In this document: positions 1 through 8,919 of the stretch, in pieces | Layout: every line of letters begins with the position of its first letter | Numbering within the stretch: position 1 is the first letter of the stretch | NCBI GenBank assembly: GCA_963816535.1 | Contig: CAWFKW010000003.1 | Location: 1,426,001 to 1,490,000 of the forward strand | DNA: 64,000 nucleotides | Direction of reading: 5' to 3' | From: CAWFKW01 sp963816535 | GTDB lineage: Bacteria; Bacteroidota; Ignavibacteria; Tepidaquicellales; OLB5 | The notes under the pieces: generated by a model | Database searches by the model: none | What the model was told of the DNA's origin: nothing | The model's input: only the letters and a program-made list of their open reading frames with translations | Translations under genes and position numbers: made by a program

Positions 1-15
1 TTACCTGAAGTGAAG

Positions 16-261
16 CTATTTAGAATTTTCTCCGGCGGTCCTGGCAGCTTTTTCTTTTTTTCTTTTCTCTTTCAGTATATCGTCCCATAGGCTGTCATGG
101 TTGCCTGTCCCCCCATACGTTTCGTGCGTATGCCAGGTCGTCATATTGCCGGATATATCGAATCTTGAATTATTTGATTCTGATTTATTAATGAAAATGT
201 CTTCGACCGTTTCGGGGTCTAAAGGCATGTTATTCGGTTTAGTCTTATCTGCCTTAATCAT
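16..261 (-). CDS. Small hypothetical protein (81 aa)
   Basis: I do not recognise this protein. It is 81 aa, hydrophilic, without signal peptide or membrane segment. The middle (residues 40-60) is rich in Gly, His, Thr and Trp (WHTHETYGGTGNHDSLW), and the C-terminus is a Lys/Arg/Glu-rich helix (DDILKEKRKKEKAART). It has an ATG start and lies divergent from the GH130 gene, with an AT-rich spacer holding a perfect inverted repeat at 408-447. It could be a real small soluble protein or a chance ORF; the ordinary amino-acid composition and clean start favour a gene. Confidence 0.45.
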   Translation of the reverse strand: MIKADKTKPNNMPLDPETVEDIFINKSESNNSRFDISGNMTTWHTHETYGGTGNHDSLWDDILKEKRKKEKAARTAGENSK

Positions 262-407
262 TTGCTCTCTTTCTTAATATTTTCGCCCCATAATTAAGAT
301 CAATCGCAGTAATCGGGATCTAAACAGATCAAACTTCTATGGCACAATGTAGATTTAGCCCTAATATAAGTATATATTATTGTTAATGTATGACAGAAAA
401 CAATCCC

Positions 408-447
408 ATATTATCGATTTTAGTCTCAAAACGTCAATCGATAATAT
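408..447. promoter_or_regulatory. Perfect 12-bp inverted repeat in a divergent spacer
   Basis: ATATTATCGATT (408-419) is mirrored exactly by AATCGATAATAT (436-447), leaving a 16-base gap. It sits between the small minus-strand gene and the plus-strand GH130 gene, in 320 bases of otherwise AT-rich sequence where I see no other gene. A dimeric regulator operator or an RNA hairpin are both possible; no T-run follows, so a terminator is less likely. Confidence 0.4.
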
Positions 448-703
448 CTTATGTTAAGCAAATGGTTTTTTTATATAATACTGCAACCATATTTTTAAAA
501 TCATGTAGCGCCTACTTTTAGAATGTATAATAAGGTATCTTGATAACCTACGGAATTTTTTCGACAGCAAATTCATATAATATTATGAATTTGACAATTA
601 TTTAAAGATTGGCAGCGCTCCCATCAATACAACAAATCCGCTATCCTACCAGGAAACAGGCTTATTCAAAAGACATAACAGTAATCCGATACTAACCGCG
701 GCA

Positions 704-1579
704 ATGTGGCCGTATAAAGTCAACTCGGTTTTTAACCCCGGGGCCGCGATATTTAACGATAAAGTTTTGCTCCTTGTAAGAGTTGAAGACCTTAAGGGTT
801 CTTCACACTTATGCAAAGCAATAAGCGCCGACGGTTATACAAATTGGGCCATTGATACAAAGCCGACTATGACCCCGTATACCGAAAAATTTCCTGAAGA
901 GTTTTACGGAATTGAGGACCCGCGAATAGTTAAACTGGATAACAGCGATATGTATGCAATTGCATATACCTCATATTCACAAAGCGGACCCGGGGTATCG
1001 CTTGCAACCACAACCGACTTTGTGTCCTTCGAAAGACACGGGATAATCATGCACCCGGAAGATAAAGACGCCTCGCTCTTCCCGAGAAAATTCAACGGCA
1101 GATGGGCGCTGCTGCACCGTCCTTCGCCAAAAGATAAAATGAACAAAGCTAATATTTGGATCTCATACTCTTCTGACCTCATGCATTGGGGTGAAAGCTC
1201 GTGTTTGATCGATGCCCGCAGTGGCGGCTGGTGGGATGCCGGCAAAGTAGGGATTGGGCCGCAGCCTATAGAAACATCTGAAGGCTGGCTTATTATATAT
1301 CATGGCGTAAGGCTCAATTTCTCCGGCCCGTTGTACAGAGTGGGATTAGCCCTGCTTGACCTGGATGACCCCATGAAAGTAATAAAGAGATGCGATGAAT
1401 GGGTTTTCGGTCCTGAAGAACTGTATGAAAGAGTTGGCGACGTACCAAGCGTAACATTTCCCTGCGGCGCCATTGTCAGAGGCGATGAATTATTAATGTA
1501 TTACGGCGCGGCCGATACTAGCGTAGCTGTGGCTACCGGTTCAGTGAAAGAGATCTTAAGTTATATAAAAAATAGTTAG
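704..1579 (+). CDS. GH130-family glycosidase/phosphorylase, start codon uncertain
   Basis: This looks like a glycoside hydrolase family 130 protein (beta-mannoside phosphorylases and related mannosidases), a five-bladed propeller of about 300-340 aa. Family features visible are VFNPGAA near the start, GIEDPRI around residue 68 (carrying the conserved Asp), RKFNGRWALLHRPSP, and KVGIGPQPIET followed by GWLIIYHGV. The ATG at 704 is internal to the conserved N-terminus: the same frame upstream, open from 581, encodes LFKRHNSNPILTAAMW, matching the usual family start, but contains no ATG, GTG or TTG; only ATT (608) or ATC (623) could serve. The gene is followed by a glycosyltransferase on the same strand, a pairing that suggests mannoside or oligosaccharide turnover. 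Substrate cannot be read from sequence. Confidence 0.8.
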   Translation: MWPYKVNSVFNPGAAIFNDKVLLLVRVEDLKGSSHLCKAISADGYTNWAIDTKPTMTPYTEKFPEEFYGIEDPRIVKLDNSDMYAIAYTSYSQSGPGVSLATTTDFVSFERHGIIMHPEDKDASLFPRKFNGRWALLHRPSPKDKMNKANIWISYSSDLMHWGESSCLIDARSGGWWDAGKVGIGPQPIETSEGWLIIYHGVRLNFSGPLYRVGLALLDLDDPMKVIKRCDEWVFGPEELYERVGDVPSVTFPCGAIVRGDELLMYYGAADTSVAVATGSVKEILSYIKNS

Positions 1580-1915
1580 CTTCTCAGATCCTTTTCTTTG
1601 AATTCAAGCCCTGGTATACTTAATCCGCTGTTAACAATACTTTACTCATCACTAAAGTTATTTATTTTTCCGCTTTTCTTCTCGTTCTAAAGATTTAGTC
1701 CTTTTTTCATTCCTTTGTATTATGGAACGGCAGCCGGTTTTATCGTATTTTACTTAATATATCTAAATATTTAAAATTGTCTGAATGCGTTCTTTACTTA
1801 TTACTGCAGGTGTCAGGTATGCCTGCGTATTTTAATATAATGCAGTTAATAACAGAATCATGCATTTACAAAAACATAAATCTGGTTCCATTAATCATAG
1901 TTGGGATAAAATATC
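1580..1915. other. Intergenic spacer, nothing recognised
   Basis: These 336 bases between the GH130 gene and the glycosyltransferase are AT-rich and T-rich. I see no convincing hairpin, repeat or RNA gene. A short frame at 1777-2025 overlaps the glycosyltransferase start and has no protein-like character. Confidence 0.5.
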
Positions 1916-4177
1916 ATGAACAAGCCTTTTGGAATTTCAATAATTTCATCATACGTTCCGAGGTTATGCGGCATTGCTACATTTACGCACGATCTTACAA
2001 ATTCAATGAAGAATCTCTCAGCTAGCGGCGAATATTTGATTAATATCGGCGCTTTAAATGATGATATTGACGGATATAAATATCCGTCAGATGTCAAGTT
2101 TGAGATCAGGGAAAATAATGTAAACGATTTCAGGGATGCCGCGTACTATCTGAACTTATCTGATTCGGAAGCCATAAGTATACAGCACGAGTTTGGTTTA
2201 TACGGCGGCGAAGCCGGTTCTAATATTCTGTATTTCATCGAGAGATTAAGAAAACCCCTGGTCACAACGCTTCATACTATACTTGAAGAACCAAGCAATG
2301 AACAGCTGAAAGTCATGGAGGCGCTGGGAGAACTATCCTCATATCTGATAGTTCAGTCCAAACGCTCCAAGCAAATGCTGGAAAAGATTTATAATATCTC
2401 TGCAAAAAAAATTAAACTCATATCGCACGGCGCGCACGACGTTCCGTTTTTAGATCCCGCGTACAACAAAGATAAATTCCAGTTAGCGGGCAAAAAAGTA
2501 ATACTAACGTTCGGGCTTTTAAGCCCCGATAAGGGTTTGGAAGACGGCATTAACGCGCTTTCTTATGTGGTTAAAGAGCATCCCGAAGCGATGTATATAA
2601 TTCTTGGCGCTACTCATCCGAATGTAAAAAAATATAACGGCGAGGCATACCGTTATTCGCTTGAGCGCCTTGTTGAAAAACTTGGCCTTGAAAAAAACGT
2701 TATATTTATCAACAGGTTTGTTGATACAAACGAACTGCTTGATTTTATCATGCTCAGCGATATATACCTCAGCCCGTACCATATTAAAGAACAGATCGTA
2801 TCCGGTACCTTAACGTATGCGCTGGCATGCGGAAAAGCTATAATCTCTACTCCATACTGGCATGCTGAAGAACTGCTGGCAAACGACAAGGGAATTCTTG
2901 TGCCTTTTAAGGACCCTGAAGCTATGGGTAAAGCTATCTCATACCTTATCGCCGACGAGAACAAAAGGAACGAACTCAGAAAAAATGCTTACGCGGCGGG
3001 CAGAGAGATTACATGGCCTAAAATAGGAAAAAAATATTTAGAGGTATTCCATACAGCCGTAGAAGAATTTAAAAGAACCGATAAATTGTTAATTCTTCCC
3101 GCGGATGATAAGAATCTTCCCGCGCTTCCCGAAGTGAACTTCACACATCTTAAGAATTTTACAGACTGCACGGGAATTTTTCAGCATGCCACTTATTCAA
3201 TCCCAAACAGGAATGAAGGTTATTGCACCGATGATAACGCGAGGGCGCTTCTTGTGGCTGTAATGAACAAATATGCGCAAAACGATGATTCGCTGGACGC
3301 TCAAATAGATACCTATCTGACTTTTGTTCACCATTCCTTCAACCCGAAAAATTGTTTGTTCCGGAATTTTATGTCGTATGAAAGAAAGTGGCTTGAAGAA
3401 TCCGGCTCTGAAGATTGCAACGGAAGAATTATTTTTGTGCTCGGGTACATAATTAAAAACACCATATCTAACTCTATGCTCAGGCTGGTAAAAACTTTGT
3501 TTGACCAAAGCATAAAACACATGACTAACTTTAAATCGCCGCGCGCGATGGCGTACATTTCCATGGGCTGCATAGCTTATTTGCATAAGTTTGCCGGCGC
3601 GATAGATATTAAGAAAATAAACAAGACTCTTTGCGATAAGCTTCTTGATTTTTATACACGGGCATCAACCCCGGATTGGCTCTGGTTTGAAGAATATCTT
3701 ACGTATGATAACGCAAGATTATCACAGGCGCTGCTCTCATCCGGCAGGTTTACAAATAACAGTTCATACACTGAAGCCGGATTAGAATCGTTAAACTGGC
3801 TTTATGCATCCTTATACGATAATGAAAAAAACTGCCTTTCTATAGTCGGGAACAGCGCATGGTTTCATAAAGGCGGGATAAAATCAAAGTATGACCAGCA
3901 GCCGATTGAAATTCCCGCAATGATAGACGCCTGTTACATGGCTTATTCTATAACCGGCGATAATGTTTGGATAGACAGGCTTGGCATCGCGTTTAGCTGG
4001 TTCTTAGGAAATAACGACAGGCAGGAACCCCTATGCGATCTGACCACAGGCGCATGTTTTGACGGGTTAAACTCGGCCATGATTAATCAAAACCAGGGCG
4101 CCGAATCCACTATCAGCTGGCTGCATTCTTTGTTACGAATGATGGGAATCCGCCAGGACCTGAAAATTAAAACATAA
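1916..4177 (+). CDS. GT4-type glycosyltransferase fused to an alpha-helical C-terminal domain
   Basis: The protein is 753 aa. Residues 1 to about 390 are a GT-B glycosyltransferase of family 4: an N-terminal SYVPRLCGIATFTHDL loop, the inter-domain strand VILTFGLLSPDKGLEDGI near residue 195, and a donor-binding E-x7-E-like region (EQIVSGTLTYALACGKAII) near 292. Residues about 400-753 form a second domain rich in helices, with GYCTDDNARALLVAV near 435 and repeated Trp-containing helices, resembling the (alpha/alpha)6 barrels of glycan-active enzymes. There is no signal peptide, so it is cytosolic. Sitting next to a GH130 enzyme, it may act on the same mannose-containing oligosaccharide, making or trimming it. 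Donor and acceptor are unknown. Confidence 0.8.
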   Translation: MNKPFGISIISSYVPRLCGIATFTHDLTNSMKNLSASGEYLINIGALNDDIDGYKYPSDVKFEIRENNVNDFRDAAYYLNLSDSEAISIQHEFGLYGGEAGSNILYFIERLRKPLVTTLHTILEEPSNEQLKVMEALGELSSYLIVQSKRSKQMLEKIYNISAKKIKLISHGAHDVPFLDPAYNKDKFQLAGKKVILTFGLLSPDKGLEDGINALSYVVKEHPEAMYIILGATHPNVKKYNGEAYRYSLERLVEKLGLEKNVIFINRFVDTNELLDFIMLSDIYLSPYHIKEQIVSGTLTYALACGKAIISTPYWHAEELLANDKGILVPFKDPEAMGKAISYLIADENKRNELRKNAYAAGREITWPKIGKKYLEVFHTAVEEFKRTDKLLILPADDKNLPALPEVNFTHLKNFTDCTGIFQHATYSIPNRNEGYCTDDNARALLVAVMNKYAQNDDSLDAQIDTYLTFVHHSFNPKNCLFRNFMSYERKWLEESGSEDCNGRIIFVLGYIIKNTISNSMLRLVKTLFDQSIKHMTNFKSPRAMAYISMGCIAYLHKFAGAIDIKKINKTLCDKLLDFYTRASTPDWLWFEEYLTYDNARLSQALLSSGRFTNNSSYTEAGLESLNWLYASLYDNEKNCLSIVGNSAWFHKGGIKSKYDQQPIEIPAMIDACYMAYSITGDNVWIDRLGIAFSWFLGNNDRQEPLCDLTTGACFDGLNSAMINQNQGAESTISWLHSLLRMMGIRQDLKIKT

Positions 4178-4329
4178 AATTTGCATTCTAAGTCCTTTAA
4201 TTATAGCTTGTTCAAGCTGAAACCTGCCCCTCTAATACATTGTTTATTAGATACTAGGGCTAATTAGCGCCATTCAATTATTATCGGTGAAAACATATCT
4301 AATTGCCTGCGAAGTGAGCGAATTAAGAA

Positions 4330-7300
4330 ATGCCAAAAGAAAAAAAACGAAATAGTGCGCTAAGAATAATCGGCAAAATTGCCGGTGGGCTGTTTGTTTT
4401 CTTTATCATTCTTGTAATAGGCATTTACATATTTATTCAGACTGACCTTTTCAATAAATGGGCTTTAGATTTCACACTAAACAAACTGAACAAATCATGG
4501 GAATTAAAAGAAAATAAAGTCAGCGCCGAATCGCTTGAAGGGAACATTCTAAAGGGAATAAAATTAAATAACGGAAGCATTACCGTTATAGGCGATACGC
4601 TTGTTAAATTTACTTCTCTTGATGTTAAATACGATCTATGGGCGCTTCTGAAACATAAAATAAATCTCGATTATGTTATACTAAGCTCCCCGCGCATAAA
4701 TCTGCTTGGCTCCAAAGATAGCGCCGGTAATCAAGTGTGGAATTATGCAAACCTGTTTGGACCGAAAAGCGAGGATACAACATCCTCCCCTTTTGACTGG
4801 GACGTTTCAGTCGATAAATTTAAGATTGAAAACGGATTTATCAGGGTTGTTGGGGCGTACGATAAAAACACGGACCTGCAGAAGCAGGAAAGAGAAAAAA
4901 TAAAAGAATTCGATTTTAATAAATTAGATATAGCTGATCTACAGCTTGAATTAAATGCAAAATACTCTAAAGAAATTAAAAACGTTAGCATTGTTGATCT
5001 TTCATTTAATACTAACTCAGATTTTAACCTTAAGAAATTATCTCTGGTATCAACCATAAACTTTAAAGATACTGTAACTGATATAGAGAACCTCGTTTTT
5101 ATAACCGATAGAAGCGCCCTAAAGATCGGCAGGATCAATGTAAAAGACCTCAATCCATTTGAGGGCTTTAACTATGATAGCCTCGGGAAAAAAGATGTTG
5201 ATATCAAAATTGATATTGAAAAATTTAATTTTGCCGACCTGAGGTTCTTTCTCCCTGATCTGGATTTCTTAGACAGCTCCGTTGCCCTCACACTTTACGC
5301 AAACGGGAAATACGGAAACCTGAACATTACTAACCTTACTTTAAAGCTTCCAAACTCCACTATCAATATGAAAGGGAATATTCAGAATTTACAGGACCCG
5401 CAAAACCTGTATTTTGAAGTAACGGCAAATGATCTGAATATTCAGCCGGGAGACGTCTTAACTGTTCTTCCCGGCCTTTCACTGCCTGATTATAGAAACC
5501 TCGGTCCGGTGAACGGAAATCTATATTATAAAGGGACGGTTCAAAACTTCTATGCCGAATACGACCTGAACACAAGCGGCGGTAATGTAAACGGACATAC
5601 AAACCTGGATCTGAATACTGAAACATACAACGGCTACGTGGTTGCTCAGCGGATTAATTTGGGAAAGATATTAAAAAATAATAAGCTTAACAGTAGCCTC
5701 AATATTTCGGCTAAGTTTGATGGAAACGGATTCGCCTTAAATAAAATGAATTCAAATGTAACGTATTCGCTTAACAATTCATTCATTGCCGGGTATAATA
5801 TAAACAGTTCGCTTGGAGATATAAAAACCAACCGGAACAACTTAGATTTTAAGGTTAAAGCAAATTCTTCAGCCGGGTCAGCTGATGTTACGGGCAAAGT
5901 GAATATTTCAAATATGAGAGATCCCGTCTATGTTCTGAAAGGAAAAGTCGGCAATCTTGACATATCCAAATTCACCAAAAACGCCTCCGATAAGAGCTCA
6001 ATAAACACAGCATTTGATATAAACGGCAGGGGAATTGATCTAAGTAATATCAACGGAAAATATGATTTTGATATTGAAAGATCGAACTATTCTCAATATC
6101 AAATTCCAAAAACCCCGATTAACGTTCAGATAAATAATTCAGGAAGCGGGAGCTCATTAAAGGTTGTAACAGATATGGCTGATATTAACGCTTCGGGAAC
6201 GTTTAATTTCGGGGCAGTGTCCAATTCAATTAGCGCCAATGTTAAGTTATTCAGCGATGCCGTCAGAAATAAGCTGAACTCCGGAACAGATTCTTCCGGC
6301 ATTTCTGCATCAGGAACAAGATATGCCGGCAGAGATAATTATAAACTAAATTTTGAAGTTAACGTAAAAGATTCTTCGAAGCTGAAAGAGGCTCTGGAGC
6401 CGTTTAATATCGTATTTAACGGAAATGTAAAAGGCAAAATTGAAAACTCCGCAAACGAATTCAGCTCAAGCGTTACGATGGATGTTAAAGATTTTAAATA
6501 TAATAATTCTTCGATTGTTTTAAAGAATGTTGACGCAGATTTCGTATTTAAAGATGAATACTCCGCAGCAGGCGAAAGTCCTTTTTCACCATTTGATATC
6601 TCGCTTAAGACAACGGGTGAAAAGGTAATTTTTAATGATAATGTTATCGATTCCGCAAGGATAAATTTTAACATGGCAAAATCTATTGCGGTAGTAAACG
6701 CTTATGCAAAGCAGGACACAACAAATTCAATTAAACTTGCCGGCGCCTTCGATCTAACCGGAGATAAAATTTCGGCAACCATCGATACGCTTTACGCATT
6801 GTACGGCCCGTATGAGATCTCAAATAACAATAAATGGATCGTGAGTTATACTTCGGCGCGGGATATTAATTTCGAACAGTTTGCAATAAAAAGCAGAAAG
6901 ATTATATTAAATGTAAAAGGCGTTTATTCAATTGCCGGTAACAGCGATGTGAATATAGAGGGCGATAATTTGCCGCTCGCGAATATCTTTGATGCTCTTA
7001 CAACATCCGATACTTCTGTTATAGTCAGTAAATATAAATACCCGGTCGACGGAAACATAACAAAACTTCTTGTGAATTATAAAGGGACAATTGATAATCC
7101 TGAAATAAACGCTATAGTCAGCTCAGACGTTTTAAAATACGGCGACAAAAGCATTGGCACGATAAACGCGAAATTTGATTATAAAGATGAAGTGTTAACG
7201 CCCGATATTACGTTAGAAAATTTTAACAACAAAGGCAGCCTGAAGATAAACGGAAAGATTCCTTATTTGAATCCGATGTTACCGCATGATAGCGCTTCAG

Positions 7301-8868
7301 TTGAATTAATAAATAACCCTGTAGCCTTAAAACTAACCGCGGACAATTTTCAGATAGATTATTTTACTATGCTGGTTCCGGGATTGGGAAGTATGAAGGG
7401 CATACTCAAAGGCGAGATTGATGCGGCGGGCACAGTCTCCAGTCCGCAGCTTACCGGGAATCTTGCGGTTTCCAACGGCAGCTACTTCTTCCCGCTTACC
7501 GGAATGGATTATGGCTTTAATATGAAAGTCAGCACAGCCGACTCGAAACTTGTAATCGATAGGCTAAGCCTGCTCAATGCTAACGATGATTCAAAACATT
7601 TTGATATCTACGGGAATATCGATTTCAAAGGTCTTAAACTAAATGATATTGATCTAAAAGCATCAGGCGATATGGTTTTTCTTGATAATAGCGTAGACGC
7701 GAACGAGCTTGGAGTCTATGGCTCATTAGAAGGCGGCAGCGGGGATCCGCCAATATCAATAAAAGGAAATTTCGATAAGCTTGACGTTACCGGGCAGTTC
7801 TTAATAAAGGATGCGACTATCTCTTCAATTCCCCTAAAAGGAAAAGGGTATGATGTTAGCGGCGATAATTTTACATATGTAAATGCCACCGACTTCGCTA
7901 TTTGGCACATGAAAGATTCCGCAATTGCCCTCACACCAGACCAGCTGCGAAGGATAAACCCGTTTGAAAGATATAAATACAGGCAAATCGGGAAAGAAAG
8001 TTCTGTTATGGATTTTCTGAATCTGAACCTGAATATAAAAACTGAAAAGAATATTTACGCATCAATAGATTTTAATAACATAACCCGCGACAGGCTTTAC
8101 GGCGAACTGCAGGCCGACATAACTTTAAAAACCGTCAATAAAGAGCTTACCGCTGAAGGAAACGTCGACGTAGTTGGTGATTCTTATTACCGCTTCTACA
8201 AGGATTTTAAAGTTAAAGACAGCAGGATTAAATTTAACGGCCCTATTTCAAATCCGGGGCTTGATATTAAGGCTGTTTACGAAGGAACAAAAGCCTCGCA
8301 GCAATTCGGTTCAGCTTCCAGCACAACGGTTCAGGTGCAGTTAACAATCAAAGGCGACGTTGAAAAACCCATTATAGAACTGAAGCTTTTGGAAAACGGA
8401 ACGGAAGTCAGCGGCAGCGATGCGCAGGGCGACGCTATAACATTCCTTCTTTTCGGAAAATACAAAAGCGAACTGTCTACATCGCAAAGGCAGGCGGTCG
8501 CTTCAAGCATCGGCTCCAGCGTGGGTTCATTATACGCATCATCATTTATCTCCGAAACGATCCGCGAAGTGCTTCCGTTCATTGTTGATGCTGAGTTCAA
8601 TTACCAGGGAGGCGACGTGCAGAATACCGATGTTTCAGTAACTTCACAGTTCGGCGAGGCGACCGTGAAGGTGGGCAGCCGCGAAGTAAACGACGCTAAC
8701 TATTTTGAATTTACAGTGGATTACCCCGTGAATAAACTATTAAACCTCAACCTGCCTGAAACTCTTTTGCTTGAGCTTGCTAAAGAAGAGTTGACGAACA
8801 GTATAATAAGCAGTACAGACGTTCATTATAGTACGGGTTTGAAATTGGTTTATAAAATTAAGTTCTAA
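4330..8868 (+). CDS. tamB: TamB-like translocation/assembly module protein (DUF490)
   Basis: At 1512 aa this has the size and build of TamB-like envelope proteins: a positively charged N-terminus, one membrane anchor at about residues 14-36 (GGLFVFFIILVIGIYIFI), then about 1400 residues of repetitive beta-strand sequence typical of a periplasm-spanning taco, and a conserved DUF490-type C-terminus (about 1100-1512) with GDAITFLLFGKYKSEL and VNKLLNLNLPETLLLE. Such proteins bridge inner and outer membranes and take part in outer-membrane protein assembly or phospholipid transport. Its partner is probably the Omp85 protein encoded convergently just downstream. Asn/Asp/Ser-rich beta repeats agree with this. 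Confidence 0.85.
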   Translation: MPKEKKRNSALRIIGKIAGGLFVFFIILVIGIYIFIQTDLFNKWALDFTLNKLNKSWELKENKVSAESLEGNILKGIKLNNGSITVIGDTLVKFTSLDVKYDLWALLKHKINLDYVILSSPRINLLGSKDSAGNQVWNYANLFGPKSEDTTSSPFDWDVSVDKFKIENGFIRVVGAYDKNTDLQKQEREKIKEFDFNKLDIADLQLELNAKYSKEIKNVSIVDLSFNTNSDFNLKKLSLVSTINFKDTVTDIENLVFITDRSALKIGRINVKDLNPFEGFNYDSLGKKDVDIKIDIEKFNFADLRFFLPDLDFLDSSVALTLYANGKYGNLNITNLTLKLPNSTINMKGNIQNLQDPQNLYFEVTANDLNIQPGDVLTVLPGLSLPDYRNLGPVNGNLYYKGTVQNFYAEYDLNTSGGNVNGHTNLDLNTETYNGYVVAQRINLGKILKNNKLNSSLNISAKFDGNGFALNKMNSNVTYSLNNSFIAGYNINSSLGDIKTNRNNLDFKVKANSSAGSADVTGKVNISNMRDPVYVLKGKVGNLDISKFTKNASDKSSINTAFDINGRGIDLSNINGKYDFDIERSNYSQYQIPKTPINVQINNSGSGSSLKVVTDMADINASGTFNFGAVSNSISANVKLFSDAVRNKLNSGTDSSGISASGTRYAGRDNYKLNFEVNVKDSSKLKEALEPFNIVFNGNVKGKIENSANEFSSSVTMDVKDFKYNNSSIVLKNVDADFVFKDEYSAAGESPFSPFDISLKTTGEKVIFNDNVIDSARINFNMAKSIAVVNAYAKQDTTNSIKLAGAFDLTGDKISATIDTLYALYGPYEISNNNKWIVSYTSARDINFEQFAIKSRKIILNVKGVYSIAGNSDVNIEGDNLPLANIFDALTTSDTSVIVSKYKYPVDGNITKLLVNYKGTIDNPEINAIVSSDVLKYGDKSIGTINAKFDYKDEVLTPDITLENFNNKGSLKINGKIPYLNPMLPHDSASVELINNPVALKLTADNFQIDYFTMLVPGLGSMKGILKGEIDAAGTVSSPQLTGNLAVSNGSYFFPLTGMDYGFNMKVSTADSKLVIDRLSLLNANDDSKHFDIYGNIDFKGLKLNDIDLKASGDMVFLDNSVDANELGVYGSLEGGSGDPPISIKGNFDKLDVTGQFLIKDATISSIPLKGKGYDVSGDNFTYVNATDFAIWHMKDSAIALTPDQLRRINPFERYKYRQIGKESSVMDFLNLNLNIKTEKNIYASIDFNNITRDRLYGELQADITLKTVNKELTAEGNVDVVGDSYYRFYKDFKVKDSRIKFNGPISNPGLDIKAVYEGTKASQQFGSASSTTVQVQLTIKGDVEKPIIELKLLENGTEVSGSDAQGDAITFLLFGKYKSELSTSQRQAVASSIGSSVGSLYASSFISETIREVLPFIVDAEFNYQGGDVQNTDVSVTSQFGEATVKVGSREVNDANYFEFTVDYPVNKLLNLNLPETLLLELAKEELTNSIISSTDVHYSTGLKLVYKIKF

Positions 8869-8880
8869 GTATACGATCCG

Positions 8881-8912
8881 GGTTATAGCTTTCTATTGAA
8901 AAAACTATAACC
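8881..8912. terminator. Hairpin between convergent genes
   Basis: GGTTATAG (8881-8888) pairs perfectly with CTATAACC (8905-8912), and the loop can add TTTC/GAAA. It lies in the 51-base gap between tamB and the Omp85 gene, ending facing each other, so a shared bidirectional terminator is likely. It lacks a long U-tract on either strand. Confidence 0.5.
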
Positions 8913-8919
8913 ATTACGA

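Noticed and set aside
1777..2025. 82-aa frame before the glycosyltransferase
   Set aside because: It overlaps the start of the 753-aa gene in another frame and has no coherent protein features.
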